64,000 bases of DNA, from NCBI GenBank assembly GCA_022009855.1, contig CP091727.1:1736001-1800000 (forward strand), read 5' to 3'. The notes beneath the pieces were generated by a model. The model had not been told where the DNA came from. It did not search any database and saw only the letters and a program-made list of their open reading frames with translations. Position 1 is the first letter of the stretch, and each line of letters starts with the position of its first letter. Shown in pieces: positions 18,572 to 27,791 of this stretch. Source of the stretch: Lentisphaeria bacterium. Lineage in GTDB: Bacteria > Verrucomicrobiota > Lentisphaeria > Victivallales > Victivallaceae. The position numbers were made by a program, and so were the translations under genes.

Positions 18572-19797
18572 TCAACGGTTCCGGCCGGTGCCGAATTGCT
18601 CCAGATCCGCCGTCAGCAGGAACATGCCGCCCGCCCGCAGCGGACGACCCGCATCGATCAGCCGCCGGAAGGCGCGCCGCAACGAATTGTCCGCCGGGTA
18701 GGTGGCCGGGTCGCCGTCATCCCGGCCGAAGACGAAGAAGAGGCCCGCCCGGTCGGTTTCCGGTACCGGCGTGAGGTAAAGTTCCTTCATGAACCGCGCC
18801 AGATTGGAATCGGGCAGTTCGGTCAGCCAGTCCGGATTGAGGATCCACGATTCACAGCAGAAGGCACGGATCTCCCTGCGGAAAAAGGTACGGAAAAATT
18901 CCACCGCCTGAACGAGCGATCTCTTCGTCAGCTCCGGCGTCATTCCGCCACCGCCGGGAATGTGAATGCCCGGCACCCAGTCATTGGCCGAAAGTACCGG
19001 AACATATTCCTCCGTGTCGATCGTTCTGCTCAGGAGCACCTCCGCCCGACCGGTCGCCGGATTGATTGGGATTCCCGTCACCCTGTCCGCCTGTTCGTCG
19101 AATCGGGCGGAGTACTCCCCGTTGCGCCGGGGCGGACACGGAATCCGTTCCGGTCCAGCTGCCACCCTTCGCGGCAGAGGGCGACGGTCTGACCGCTTTT
19201 TCTGCTTCGGTAGATCGCCGGGAGCCACTCCGGCGCGGTCTGGATCATATATTCGAAGCGACCGATCCGGAAGAGCCGTTTTTCCATGTAATGCTTCAGC
19301 CAGTGGATCTGTCGCAGATCGTGCCCTGGAGCTCCGTGGTGGGCGGCAGCGTAGATTCCGATGGTGCCGCCAATCCATCGGGCGGCACCATCTGCGTATT
19401 CCGGCGGAAGACCCAGCTCCCGGCAGGCGCGCTCGATTCGCGGCAGCGCCGCCAGCGCCGCCAGCAGGTTGAAGAGGCCGCACTGCCGCGGGGTCAGAAA
19501 TTGTTCCGGCGCCGGCCAGTTTCCGAGGGCGGCGTTGGGAAATTCAAAAGCAGCCCGGAGAATCAGGTTGGCGTAGACGCGGAGGAGCTTTTCCGCCGCG
19601 ACCCGGGCGTTCAACTCCGGAACCTCCGGTGTGAACGGTACCGGTACGCCGAGTTTTTCCGCATAACGCACGAAAAATCCGGGCCGGAAACACGCCGGCA
19701 GCGTCTCCATCTCCGGTGCACCACTCCAGCATTTTGAGAAGAGGCCGACGGTTTCCGGCGGAAATCCCATCCGGCGGACAAATTCGGCGGGAGTCAT
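18572..19797 (-). CDS. NAT_N/GNAT_C-type acyltransferase (frame break)
   Basis: About 408 residues. The segments HWLKHYMEKRLFRIGRFEYM, WVPGIHIPGGGGMTPE, FFRREIRAFCCESWIL and LRAGGMFLL match a family of predicted acyltransferases with an N-terminal helical (NAT_N) and C-terminal GNAT-like (GNAT_C) domain, common in PVC bacteria and Firmicutes. The acceptor is unknown. The frame breaks at about 19125 (one base missing; GATGEYSARFDEQ restored). ATG 19797 lies 14 bases after the kinase stop, so it is the last gene of the tig-clp-kinase transcript. Confidence 0.7.
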
Positions 19798-19811
19798 GAC
19801 GCTCCTCCGTT

Positions 19812-20946
19812 TCAGTAGTTGAGCAGCCGATAGTAGTGGAAGGCGAGGGTGATCAGCGCCGCCGCCAGCAGCAAAGAGAGCAGAATCAGCAGAATCAGGA
19901 AGTTCCGGCCGATAAACAGCCCGGCATGCTTCAGCGGCGAGGCCTTCTCCGCCTTGGGGGCGTATCCGGTCTGGAAGGCGAAGATGTCCTCTCGCATCTC
20001 TCCCACGCTGGCGTACCGTTCCGCCGGCTGAACCGCCATCGCCTTGAGACAGATCGCCTCCAGCGCGCCGGGAATGTACCGGTCGTCCGGCGCCACTTCC
20101 GACGGCGGCGGCAGCTCTCCGGTCACGGTCCGGCGAAACACCTCCTCCATCGGGAGATGGGCGAACGGCGGCGCCAGCGCCAGCATCGCATAGAGAATTG
20201 CGCCCAGCGAGTAGATGTCGGCCCGGTTGTCCACCGGGAACTCCGAGGAGCTGCGGATCTGTTCCGGCGCCATGTAGCCGGGAGTCCCCTTGACCCGGCC
20301 GGCGGGGGTCTGGTCGAGGTCGTTCGGCGCGTAGATTCCGCCGAAGACCGCCGGACGGAGGGAGCGGGCCAGCCCCCAGTCGAGCACCAGCACCTCGCCG
20401 AAGTCGCCGAGATTGACGTTCTCCGGTTTGAGATCGAGGTGGCAGATCCCCTGGGAATGCGCGAATTCGATCGCGTTGCAGATACGGATGAAGATCTGAA
20501 GCATCCGGGCCAGTCCGTAATGGCTTACCGTCTCGGGGTCTCCCTTGGCAAGTTTCCGGAGCATCGCCGCAAGCGATTGCCCGTGCAGATACTTCATCGT
20601 GAAGTAGGGGGGAGCCCGACGCATCGATGCCGATATCGTGGACCGGGACGATGTTCGGGTGCTCCAGTTTCGCCGTCAGCTTCGCTTCCCGGACGAAACG
20701 CTCCAGATCCGCCTTCGGGCGTTCCCGGAAGTCCGGCATGATCGCCATGGCGATTTCGCGGCCGGTATCCTGATCGAAGACGAGCAGAACCCCCTTCATA
20801 CCGCCGAACCCGATGGTCCGAATGAACTTGTAACGTTCCTGCGGCTTCACCGGAAGGGTCGCCAGCTCTCCGCCGTCACCGTCCGGCACGTTGCCGGGCA
20901 GTTCCTCCTCGGCAAGCACGCGGGTCTTGGTATTGAATGTATCCAT
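19812..20946 (-). CDS. Ser/Thr kinase with lysine in the Gly loop (WNK-like), tail-anchored (frame break)
   Basis: About 377 residues: an unstructured N-terminus, a kinase domain (about 38-305) and one C-terminal membrane helix (FLILLILLSLLLAAALITLA). The Gly-rich loop is IGFGGMKG with Lys51 at its sixth position. The beta-3 site where nearly all kinases have the ATP-binding Lys reads REIAMAIM, with Ala68 there. The rest of the catalytic machinery is present: Glu87 in REAKLTAKLEHPNI, HLDLKPEN (Asp171, Lys173, Asn176) and LDWG (Asp189, DWG for DFG). The frame breaks at about 20607-20612 (extra base), downstream of these motifs, so the loss of the Lys is not a frame effect. It follows clpX by 30 bases. 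Confidence 0.85.
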
Positions 20947-20976
20947 TTCTCAGAAAGCAACAGCGTTGCCGGAAGG

Positions 20977-22292
20977 TTATTTCCCGCTCAGAAGCTTCGG
21001 CTCCGATTCTCCGCGGACCACCGCCGCGTCGATCACGCAACGGGTGACGCCGCGTTTCGACGGCGCTTCGTACATCACATCGAGCATCAGATTCTCCAGA
21101 ATCGCGCGGAGCCCCCGAGCCCCGGTACCCCGGGCCACCGCCTTGTCGGCGAGCGCATCGAGGGCGTCGTCGGTGAACTCCAGCGAAACCTTCTCCATCG
21201 CCAGCAGCCGCTGATACTGGCGGATCAGCGCATTTTTTCGGCTCCCGCAGGATCCGGACCAGATCGTTCCGCTCCAGCGGCTCCAGCGAAGTGACCACCG
21301 GCAGCCGGCCGACGAACTCCGGAATCAGTCCGAAACGGATCAGATCCTCGGGTTCGCATCTGGCGTAGGGGTTCCGCGCCAGATGTTCGGCCGCGGCCTC
21401 CGTCTCCACTCCCTCGTCGTCCACCAGGCGCTTGAAGCCGAGCACCTGACGGCCGCAGCGGCGCTGGATGATCTTATCCAGCCCGACGAACGCGCCGCCG
21501 CAGATGAAGAGGATGTTCGAGGTGTCGATCCGGAGCAGTTCCTGCTGGGGATGCTTGCGCCCCCCTGCGGCGGCACGCTCGCCACCGTCCCTTCGAGAAT
21601 CTTCAGCAGCGCCTGCTGCACTCCCTCGCCGGAGACGTCGCGGGTGATCGAAACGTTTTCCGTTTTGCGGGCGATCTTGTCGATCTCGTCGACGTAGATG
21701 ATGCCGATCTGGGTGCGGGCGATGTCGCCGTCCGCCGCCTGATAGAGCCGGAGCAGGATATTCTCGACATCCTCGCCGACGTAGCCGGCTTCAGTCAGCG
21801 TCGTCGCATCACAGATGGCGAACGGCACGTCGAGCAGCCGCGCCAGAGTCCGCGCCAGCAGCGTCTTGCCACTGCCGGTCGGCCCGAGCAAAAGAACGTT
21901 GCTCTTGTCGAGTTCCACGTCGCTGAAGGCTTCCGGCGCGGTGTCCTTGTGGATCCCCGCCTGAGTCTGAAGGCGTTTGTAGTGGTTGTGCACCGCGACC
22001 GCCAGCACCTTCTTCGCCCGCTCCTGCCCGATCACAAACTGATCGAGTTCCGCCTTGATGGCGGCCGGATTGGGAACTTTGAGGCGGGCGATCGGGTCCG
22101 GCTTCTGTTCCTGTTCCTGCCCGGCAGCTTCCCTTTCCCGCCGGCACACAGGGCCTGATAGCCCTGCCGGAGGCAGTTGGAACAGATCGCCAGCCCCTCA
22201 TATCCGCTCTGGGCGAAGATCACTCCGGGCTCATCGCCCTCCCTGGCGCCGCAGAAGGCGCAGATGAGTTTACTGTTTCCCCGTTTGGCCAT
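20977..22292 (-). CDS. clpX: ATP-dependent Clp protease ATPase subunit ClpX (three frame breaks)
   Basis: AAA+ unfoldase that feeds substrates to ClpP. About 438 residues: the C4 zinc-binding domain (ICAFCGAREG, AICSNCL), AAA+ core with Walker A GPTGSGKTLLARTLA, Walker B IIYVDEIDKIA, and the C-terminal domain with GTGARGLRAILENLMLD. Breaks are at about 22133 (G missing), 21556 (G missing in a G run; PPQGGRKHPQQELL restored) and 21236 (extra A in an A run; REPKNALIRQYQRLL restored). ATG 22292 starts three bases after clpP's stop. Essential in many bacteria, which argues that the breaks are not real. Confidence 0.92.
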
Positions 22293-22295
22293 CGA

Positions 22296-22901
22296 CTATT
22301 TCTCCTGCGTCGGCCGGGTGACCACCTTGTCCACCAGACCGTATTTGACCGCATCTTCGGCCCCCATGAAGAAGTCCCTTTCAGTATCCTTCTCGATCCG
22401 TTTGACCGGCTGGCCGGTATGGGTCGCGATGATTGAGTTGAGCATCGCCTTCAACCGCAGGATCTCCTTCGCCTGAATGTCGATGTCGGCGGCGGTGCCC
22501 TGTGCGCCGCCCCACGGCTGATGGATCATGATCCGGCTGTTGGGCAGTGCAAACCGTTTGCCCGCCGCTCCGGCGCAGAGCAGGACCGCGCCCATCGAGG
22601 CGCACTGCCCGACGCAGTAGGTCTTGACGTCGCAGGAGAGCACCTGCATCGTATCGTAGATCGCCAGACCGGCCGTCACCGATCCGCCGGGACTGTTGAT
22701 GTAAAGGTCGATGTCCTTTTTGGGATCTTCCGCCTGAAGGAAGAGCAGCTGTGCGACCACCAGATTGGCGACATCGTCATCGATCGGAGTTCCGAGCAGA
22801 ATGATCCGGTCTTTGAGCAGCCGGCTGTAGATATCGAAGGCACGTTCTCCCTGGCCGGTCTGTTCCACCACCATCGGAACCAGAAACGAGTTGCTTTTCA
22901 T
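22296..22901 (-). CDS. clpP: ATP-dependent Clp protease proteolytic subunit
   Basis: Serine protease forming the tetradecameric chamber. 201 residues, intact. Catalytic Ser in GQCASMGAVLL, His in MIHQPWGGAQGTA, Asp in TERDFFMGAEDAVKYGLVD. ATG 22901 (MKSNSFLVPMVVEQ) has GAGGAGGA upstream at good spacing, so the upstream in-frame Met is not used. Second gene in tig-clpP-clpX. Confidence 0.95.
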   Translation of the reverse strand: MKSNSFLVPMVVEQTGQGERAFDIYSRLLKDRIILLGTPIDDDVANLVVAQLLFLQAEDPKKDIDLYINSPGGSVTAGLAIYDTMQVLSCDVKTYCVGQCASMGAVLLCAGAAGKRFALPNSRIMIHQPWGGAQGTAADIDIQAKEILRLKAMLNSIIATHTGQPVKRIEKDTERDFFMGAEDAVKYGLVDKVVTRPTQEK

Positions 22902-23036
22902 TTGGCATTCCTCCTCTCGTAATGTTGCTGCGGCAACTTGAATACTCAAAAGGACCGGAGCCGACCGGCCGGCGGATTCCGGAAGAGGGAATCGCCCGGC
23001 CGTTCCGCCCGGTCCCGCATGCGTCTGATCGGCCTC

Positions 23037-24345
23037 TTACTTGACTGCCGCCTCGGCGAGCTGGTTCAGCACCTTGGCGTTGATCAGGTCGAGCTGGAGA
23101 TCATCCATTCCGCCGTTCTTCTCGAGCATGTCGCGGAACTCCTTCTCCTTGTAGCCGTAGTAGCGGCTCATGTCGCGGAGCTGGGCGTCGACCTCCTTCT
23201 GGTCGAGCGTGATCTTCTCAAGCCGGGCGATCTTGCGGAGCAGGAAGGTCTTGCGCAGCGCGGCCCTCGCCGCCTTCTCCGCTTCGGCGCGGTGAGCGTC
23301 GATCTCCTTCTCTTGAACTTCTCGGCGTCCTCCTCGGATTTCACCGTGTCGCGGGCGATCTTCTGAAGTTCCTTCTGGATCTCCGCCTGGAGAACATTTG
23401 GCGGCAGTTCGAATTCCCCGGCCATGTCGGAGAGCTTCTTGTAGACAGCGTCAAGCACCTCGTTGTGGTTCTTCGCCGCGTTCTCCTGCTCCATCGCCTT
23501 GCGGAGCATGTCGCGGAACTCCTCGATCGACTTGACCCGTGCCTTTTCGGCGAGCTGTTCATCGTTGAGCTCGTTCCGGCGCTGGATGCCGAGCACTTTG
23601 ACGGTGTACTTGATCGTCTTGCCCGCCAGCGCCGCTTCGCGGTAATCGGCGGGATAGGCCGCTTCAAAGGTGTACTCCCCATCCTTTTCGCTCCGGTCAA
23701 CGCGGCGATGCATCCCGGAATCGTCTCCGGTTCGCTCAGCCAGAGGAAGGTGTTCTCCGCTTCCAGCTGCCGCTTCACCGCCGCGGAGGCATCCTCCGGA
23801 GCGGCGAAGTCGCTCTTGTAGTTCACCTTGAGCATATCCTCGGCCTGAGCGGGTCCTTCCACCTCGGTGTAGTTGCCGTAGGCGGACCGGTAGAATTTGA
23901 CCCGTTCCTCGACCTGTTCGTCGGTGACAGCGTCGACCGGAATCTCCACCTTGACGCTCTTGTAATCGCCGACTTCGAATTCGGGAGCCACGTCGGCGCC
24001 GATGGTGAATTTGAACTCTTCGTCGAATTTCAGCTCCGGCTTGCCTTCGACGCCGCAGGTCACGATGTCGTTCGCCTCGTCCTTCCCGGCGAGTTCGAAC
24101 GCGGCATAGATCAGTTTGCGCTGCAGTTCATCCTTCAGTTCGTTCTCGAACTTGCTGCGGATCAGCCCGACCGGCGCTTTGCCCGGACGAAACCCGGGCA
24201 GGGAAACCTGGGCCGCGATTTCGCGCAGCGTGTTCGCGGTTTCTCCCTTCACCACATCCGCCGGAACAGTAAAGTCAAACTCCTTGCGGCACGGCTGCGT
24301 CGAGCGCACTTCCATCTGGATGGAATCGACCAATTTATTCGCCAT
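23037..24345 (-). CDS. tig: Trigger factor (two frame breaks)
   Basis: Ribosome-bound chaperone and prolyl isomerase. About 436 residues: the ribosome-binding domain carries the signature LPGFRPGKAP, followed by the FKBP-like domain (EDMLKVNYKSDF onward) and the helical C-terminal arms. Breaks at about 23690 (one G missing; ALTGSEKDGEYTFEAAYPADY restored) and 23319 (one G missing; EKFKEKEIDAHRAEA restored). I placed the start at ATG 24345 (MANKLVDSIQ). The stop is TAA 23037-23039. The 135-base gap to clpP holds no gene. Confidence 0.9.
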
Positions 24346-24437
24346 CTGAAACACCAAACCTTTCCTTGAAAGCTCCCGGTCAAACGGGTTTGCGTTGACA
24401 TTCAATGATATCCACCGGTATACGGTAAGGATTTTTT

Positions 24438-24465
24438 AATATAATTCAGCTTTCTTCAAATTCAA
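24438..24465 (-). promoter_or_regulatory. Promoter of the tig-clpP-clpX operon
   Basis: On the minus strand TTGAAT (24460-24465) and TATATT (24438-24443) with 16-base spacing, in the AT-rich gap 24346-24518. Confidence 0.55.
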
Positions 24466-24518
24466 CTACTTCGCGGCAATTTTCCGGAAAATATCACCCC
24501 GGCCCCGCGGAGGCTCCG

Positions 24519-25270
24519 TCACTCCAGATGCCAGATCCGGCGGTTGACCCGTTCGACCACGCCGGGAAAGCAGCGGCTGAACCAGATTGCCGGGCGGTAC
24601 CACCCCGGATAGATCAGCTCGCGACGGCGTGCCCGGCAGGCACGGAAGAGTTTCCGTGCAAACTCCTCCGCGCTGGAGGCGGTGCGCCCCGGCGTTTCCG
24701 GCGGCTTCCGCCCCCCAGCGCCCGGCTGGAAAATCCGGTGTCGACCCGCCCCGGACAGACGTTCAGCACGTGAATTCCGCGTCCGGCCACCTCCATCCTG
24801 AGGGTGAGCGAATACATCCGCAGTGCCGCCTTGACCGCGTTGTAGGCTCCCATACAGCCGACCGGGATCTGCGCCGCCACCGACGAGATGTTGACGATGC
24901 TTCCGCGGCTCTTCTCCAGCAGAGGCAGCAGGGCACGGGTGAGTTCGACCGGGGCGAAGAAATCCAGTTCGAACTCCCGGCGCAGCTCCTCCTCCGAAAG
25001 CTCCTCCCAGGTGGCGTAGGAGCCGATTCCGGCGTTGTTGACCAGCACGTCGAGCCGCCCGAATTCCTGCTCGATCGCCGCGGCGGCGCGGGTTCTCTGT
25101 TCCGCATCGGTGAGATCGACGGCGAGAAACCGGTCGGCGGTATCCGCTTCCGGCGCATGGCGGCAGAGCGCGATGACGGTAAAGCCGCGCCGGCGAAATT
25201 CCCGGGCGACGGCGCGGCCCAGTCCGCTGGAGGCGCCGGTGACGACGGCGATTTTCCCGGCGGAATTCAT
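24519..25270 (-). CDS. Short-chain dehydrogenase/reductase (frame break)
   Basis: About 250 residues. Classical SDR: cofactor motif TGASSGLGRAVA, NNAGIGSYATW, catalytic Ser in NISSVAAQ and YNAVKAAL for the Tyr-x-x-x-Lys pair, then PGRVDTGFSS. The basic residue RRRGF after beta-2 fits NADP(H). The break is at about 24706-24711 (one extra G in a run; RALGGRKPPETPG restored), after which the C-terminus runs to RVNRRIWHLE. Its ATG overlaps the stop of the lipoprotein gene (ATGA). Substrate unknown. Confidence 0.85.
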
Positions 25271-25690
25271 GGCGCCACCTCCCGCACCGGCAGCCGCTCC
25301 TGCCAGAGAATCGTATCGGAGGCGCGGTCGAAAAGCTGGAAATCCCAGCGGTTCTCCACGGCGCCGGCCCGCAGGAGAAGCGGAGCGTCCCGCTCGATTG
25401 AAACCGCGCAGAGCGGTCCGAGTGCGAGCAGCACTCGGGTGGCGGCGGCTCGGGTCGCCGCGTCCGCCTGAATGCCGATCCGGGTGCCGGGCGACTCCCG
25501 AAGTAGAAAGCCCGACAGCGAGGTGATGAGATAGTTCTCCGCGGCACGCGGAGTGTATTCCCCTGCGACCGGTCCGTTTTCAACGATCGCCCCCGTCGGG
25601 CGGATTCCCGGCCGGGAGAAAGAGTTCGGCGCACCCGGCTCCGGAGAGTGCCGTCGCCACGGCGAACAGTGTGCGGAAAATTCGTTTCAT
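25267..25690 (-). CDS. Small lipoprotein (frame break)
   Basis: About 140 residues beginning MKRIFRTLFAVATALSGAGC: a signal peptide with a lipobox (SGAGC). The rest after the break (about 25603, one extra C; NPPTGAIVENGPVAG restored) contains ENYLITSLSGFLL and ATRVLLALGPLCAV and ends ERLPVREVAP. I do not recognise a domain. It sits between the zinc-ribbon and SDR genes of the ExbB/ExbD operon. Penicillin-binding-activator-like LpoB proteins are small lipoproteins with similar alternation, but this is only a possibility. Confidence 0.55.
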
Positions 25691-25694
25691 ACTA

Positions 25695-25937
25695 TCACTC
25701 CAGATCCCGTCTTCTGCGGCAGATGCAGATGGAGTTGCAGCGCGGGCAGCGGGTCAGACTCACCGGTTCCTTGATGATGAACGAATGGTGACAGTTGTCG
25801 CAGTGAAACAACCGGCTGTTGCTCAGATGCCATTCGAAACTTTTGACCCGCGACAACTCCCGCCACCAGAGAATCGCAATCAGTACGATCCACAGCAGAA
25901 AATAGAGGAGCAGCGCGTCGGCGTAGGACATACCCAT
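25695..25937 (-). CDS. Small membrane protein with zinc ribbon
   Basis: 80 residues, intact. An N-terminal membrane helix (ALLLYFLLWIVLIAILWW) is followed by a CxxC pair (FHCDNCHHSF) and a second one (TRCPRCNSICIC), a zinc-ribbon arrangement facing the cytoplasm or periplasm. The function is unknown. It begins two bases before the stop of the TonB-like gene ends and lies inside the ExbB/ExbD operon. Confidence 0.65.
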   Translation of the reverse strand: MGMSYADALLLYFLLWIVLIAILWWRELSRVKSFEWHLSNSRLFHCDNCHHSFIIKEPVSLTRCPRCNSICICRRRRDLE

Positions 25938-25938
25938 T

Positions 25939-26670
25939 TTATTCCTCCTTTCCGGAGTCGGCGGGCGGCTCCGGCCAGTAGACTGTGACGGTCGTGGAGT
26001 CCGGCAACTCCCCGGCAGAGCGGGAAAGCGCCATCAGCGCCGTGTCGTCAAGCCCCTCGTCGCCGCAGGAGGCCAGCAACGTCTGCCGGACGATGTTTCC
26101 CGCCCGTCGACAGGCGACAATCGTCGGCAGGGCGGCACCGCGATCCACCGGGAACGACAGGCGGGAAAGCTTCAGAATGCGGTTCTCCGCGTCGCGGACG
26201 ATCGGCGGCCGGGCCGCGGCGGGCTTCGCCGGCGTCACTTCACCGCTCTTCGCAAAGAGAAACTCCAGATCCTCCGGCGCTGCCGCTCCGGCGAGCCGGG
26301 GCAGCGGCACGAACTTCTGAATCCGCCGTTCCGGCAGTTTTACCGCTGTGGCGGGCCGGTTTCCGGAAAAGTCGTGCAGCACCGGCGGCCGGTGGCGCGC
26401 CGCATAGCCCGCCTCGTTGTCGGTGCGGACCATCAGCGCCGGATCATGGATCGAGATCCAGCGGGAGAATCCGGTCCGCTGCCCTTCGGTGAGCACAGCC
26501 GGATTGAACAGCGTTACGCCGGCGCTCTCCGGCGCGGGGGCCGGACGCCGTTCCGGTTCGTAGCGGATCAGCCCGAACAGAAGTCCGTGCGCCGCCAGCG
26601 TGATCAGCGCTGCGCCGACCACGATCCAATGTCGGCTGGGCGCCGGCTTCCGGAATACCGCTTTGACCAT
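25939..26670 (-). CDS. TonB/TolA-like membrane-anchored protein
   Basis: 243 residues, intact. A short cytoplasmic N-terminus, one membrane helix (WIVVGAALITLAAHGLLFGLI), a Pro/Ala-rich periplasmic stretch, and a C-terminal domain with LSFPVDRGAALPTIVACRRAG and TTVTVYWP. Position directly after exbB-exbD and the topology suggest an energy transducer equivalent to TonB or TolA; sequence similarity to either is not obvious by eye. Start ATG 26670 with GGGAGGAG upstream. Confidence 0.55.
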   Translation of the reverse strand: MVKAVFRKPAPSRHWIVVGAALITLAAHGLLFGLIRYEPERRPAPAPESAGVTLFNPAVLTEGQRTGFSRWISIHDPALMVRTDNEAGYAARHRPPVLHDFSGNRPATAVKLPERRIQKFVPLPRLAGAAAPEDLEFLFAKSGEVTPAKPAAARPPIVRDAENRILKLSRLSFPVDRGAALPTIVACRRAGNIVRQTLLASCGDEGLDDTALMALSRSAGELPDSTTVTVYWPEPPADSGKEE

Positions 26671-26685
26671 GACTCCTCCCGCCGG

Positions 26686-27157
26686 TTACTGACCGAATAC
26701 GGTCTCCTGCCGCTCAGACGGCGGCATGACCGCAAGAAAGCTCGAAAGTTTCGCCGCTTCCGCCATCGCCATGACCTCTGCGACCATTTCAAAGGAGACC
26801 CGCTGATCGGCGCGGATGATGACTGACGCGGTCTGAGAGCGTCCCCGCACTTCGCCGAAACGCTGTTTGAGCAGCTCCGGCGTGACCGGCTGGTCGTTGA
26901 AGTAAAGCAGGCATTCTCCTCCCGCCGACGCGGGGGGGCGTGATGGTGACGACGAACTTCTCCATATCCGCAATATTCGAAGGGCGCACCCGCGGCAGCT
27001 CCACGCTGATGCCGGAAACCCGGACGAACGATCCGGACAGGAAAAAGAAGATCAGAGCCAGAAAGAAGATGTCCACCAGCGCAATCACCTCCGGCCAGCC
27101 GCTCAGCGGCTTGAGGCGTGTGCGGTAACGCCGTCTGCCGATGTCGGTGCGGATCAT
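26686..27157 (-). CDS. exbD: ExbD/TolR-family protein (frame break)
   Basis: About 156 residues. One membrane helix (VIALVDIFFLALIFFFLSGSF) whose Asp (ALVDIFF) is the proton-path residue of the family, then the periplasmic ExbD domain (ISVELPRVRP, VSFEMVAEVMAMA). The break is one extra G in a run of seven at 26931-26937 (TITPPASAGGECLLYF restored). The start overlaps exbB's stop. Works with ExbB as a proton-driven motor for outer-membrane processes. Confidence 0.85.
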
Positions 27158-27789
27158 CGCTTCTCCCCTCCGGTTTCCTGGCGGCGGCGGTCGAAGAAGG
27201 CGATGATCTCCAGCGACGCCTTCTCCATATCCAGCGTGATCGAATTGACCCGCGCGATCAGATAGTTGTAGCCGAGGTAGGAGGGAATCGCCACCACCAG
27301 TGCGGCCGCGGTGGTGATCAGCGCCATGTTGACTGCGCCGGCAATGTCCGCGGTGGAGAGGTATTCGCTTGCGCCGACCACCTGGAAGGTCCGCATCATG
27401 CCGAGGACCGTTCCAAGAAATCCCACCAGCGGCATGATGAATCCGAGCGTGCCGAGCAGATTGATGTGCCGTTCCAGTTTGGGAATCTCCTCCAGCGCGG
27501 CGTCGTCCACCGCCTGACGGATGTCCTCATCACCCCGCTCGTAGGCGAGGATCGCCGCGCCGAGCAACCGGGCCGCCGGACCGGGCGTGTTGTCGCAGAG
27601 GGTGATCGCCTCCACAAACCCATCCCGCTTGAGCACGTTGAAGAGACCGCGCAGAAGTTCACGCACGTTGATCTCCTCCCGGTGAAACTGGAACACCTTT
27701 TCCAGAAATACAAACAGGGCGACCAGACTGCCGGCCAGAATCACCCACATGATCGGACCGCCGTCGTTGAGCAGTTTCAGATAAAGCAT
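27154..27789 (-). CDS. exbB: MotA/TolQ/ExbB-family proton channel protein
   Basis: 211 residues, intact. Three membrane helices: IMWVILAGSLVALFVFLEKV, LGTLGFIMPLVGFLGTVLGM and MALITTAAALVVAIPSYLGY. The last two carry the GLLGTVxGM-like and TAAGLxVAIP-like family signatures. ATG 27789 lies three bases after the stop of the TPR gene. Partner of the ExbD next to it. Confidence 0.92.
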   Translation of the reverse strand: MLYLKLLNDGGPIMWVILAGSLVALFVFLEKVFQFHREEINVRELLRGLFNVLKRDGFVEAITLCDNTPGPAARLLGAAILAYERGDEDIRQAVDDAALEEIPKLERHINLLGTLGFIMPLVGFLGTVLGMMRTFQVVGASEYLSTADIAGAVNMALITTAAALVVAIPSYLGYNYLIARVNSITLDMEKASLEIIAFFDRRRQETGGEKR

Positions 27790-27791
27790 CG

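Noticed and set aside
19812..20946. Loss of the kinase lysine as a frameshift artefact
   Set aside because: The frame change is at about 20607, far downstream; the sequence from the Gly loop to the HPNI segment reads in one frame with family sequence on both sides.
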